From CAYVBJ01 sp964449075 (GTDB lineage Bacteria > Bacteroidota > Rhodothermia > Balneolales > Balneolaceae): a stretch of 5,392 bases of DNA. Under the pieces are notes generated by a model. That model worked only from the letters and a program-made list of their open reading frames with translations, was not told the DNA's origin and made no database searches. The position numbers were made by a program, and so were the translations under genes. Below are positions 5,381 through 5,392 of the stretch, piece after piece. The stretch lies in the NCBI GenBank assembly GCA_964449075.1, contig CAYVBJ010000110.1, positions 1-5,392 of the forward strand, read 5' to 3'. Position 1 is the first letter of the stretch, and each line of letters opens with the position of its first letter.

Positions 5381-5392
5381 AGATTGGCGGCC

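Noticed and set aside
5207..5392. Minus-strand open frame at the right edge (possible end of a convergent gene)
   Set aside because: It runs into the antisense of ldhA, shows no recognisable motif, and only about 100 nt lie outside ldhA, so it cannot be supported.

Overview
The window holds the end of one gene, a gene-free stretch of about 1.7 kb packed with repeats, and a two-gene unit, all on the plus strand. The organism looks like a member of the Bacteroidota/Rhodothermota/Balneolota group. This is an inference from moderate GC, poor Shine-Dalgarno sites, a periplasmic-TPR/SpoIIE receptor of the kind common there, and intergenic palindromes I associate from memory with those genomes. No marker gene fixes the taxonomy.

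Layout: (1) 1-242 is the 3' end of a gene ending in a TrkA-C (RCK_C) ligand-binding domain, probably a K+ channel or a cation/proton antiporter. (2) 243-1939 has no credible protein gene. It carries three copies of a composite repeat (269-517, 755-970, 1098-1436). A complete copy contains two diverged ~76-nt monomers on either side of a REP-like hairpin. Copies 2 and 3 are about 98.6% identical over 216 nt; copies 1 and 3 are about 94% identical over 249 nt. Between and after them lie other palindromes: CAGGC/GCCTG hairpins, a GC-rich 8-bp hairpin, a multi-hairpin element at 989-1102, a CGCG-rich element, a CACAGG/CCTGTG hairpin and a 16-nt pyrimidine tandem repeat. (3) 1940-4327 encodes a 795-residue receptor-like phosphatase: signal peptide, periplasmic TPR array, one membrane helix, coiled coil and cytoplasmic SpoIIE/PP2C domain. 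(4) 4293-5291 encodes a fermentative D-lactate dehydrogenase (LdhA type), overlapping the phosphatase gene by 35 nt. (5) 5292-5392 holds an inverted repeat followed by T residues that may end the unit.

The overlap implies that the phosphatase and the dehydrogenase are co-transcribed and perhaps translationally coupled. The phosphatase would act on an unseen STAS-type anti-sigma-factor antagonist in a partner-switching cascade. Its link to lactate fermentation is only suggested by position. No defence system, CRISPR array, transposase or RNA gene of a known class could be supported. The most unusual content is the repeat nest between the ion-transport gene and the phosphatase.
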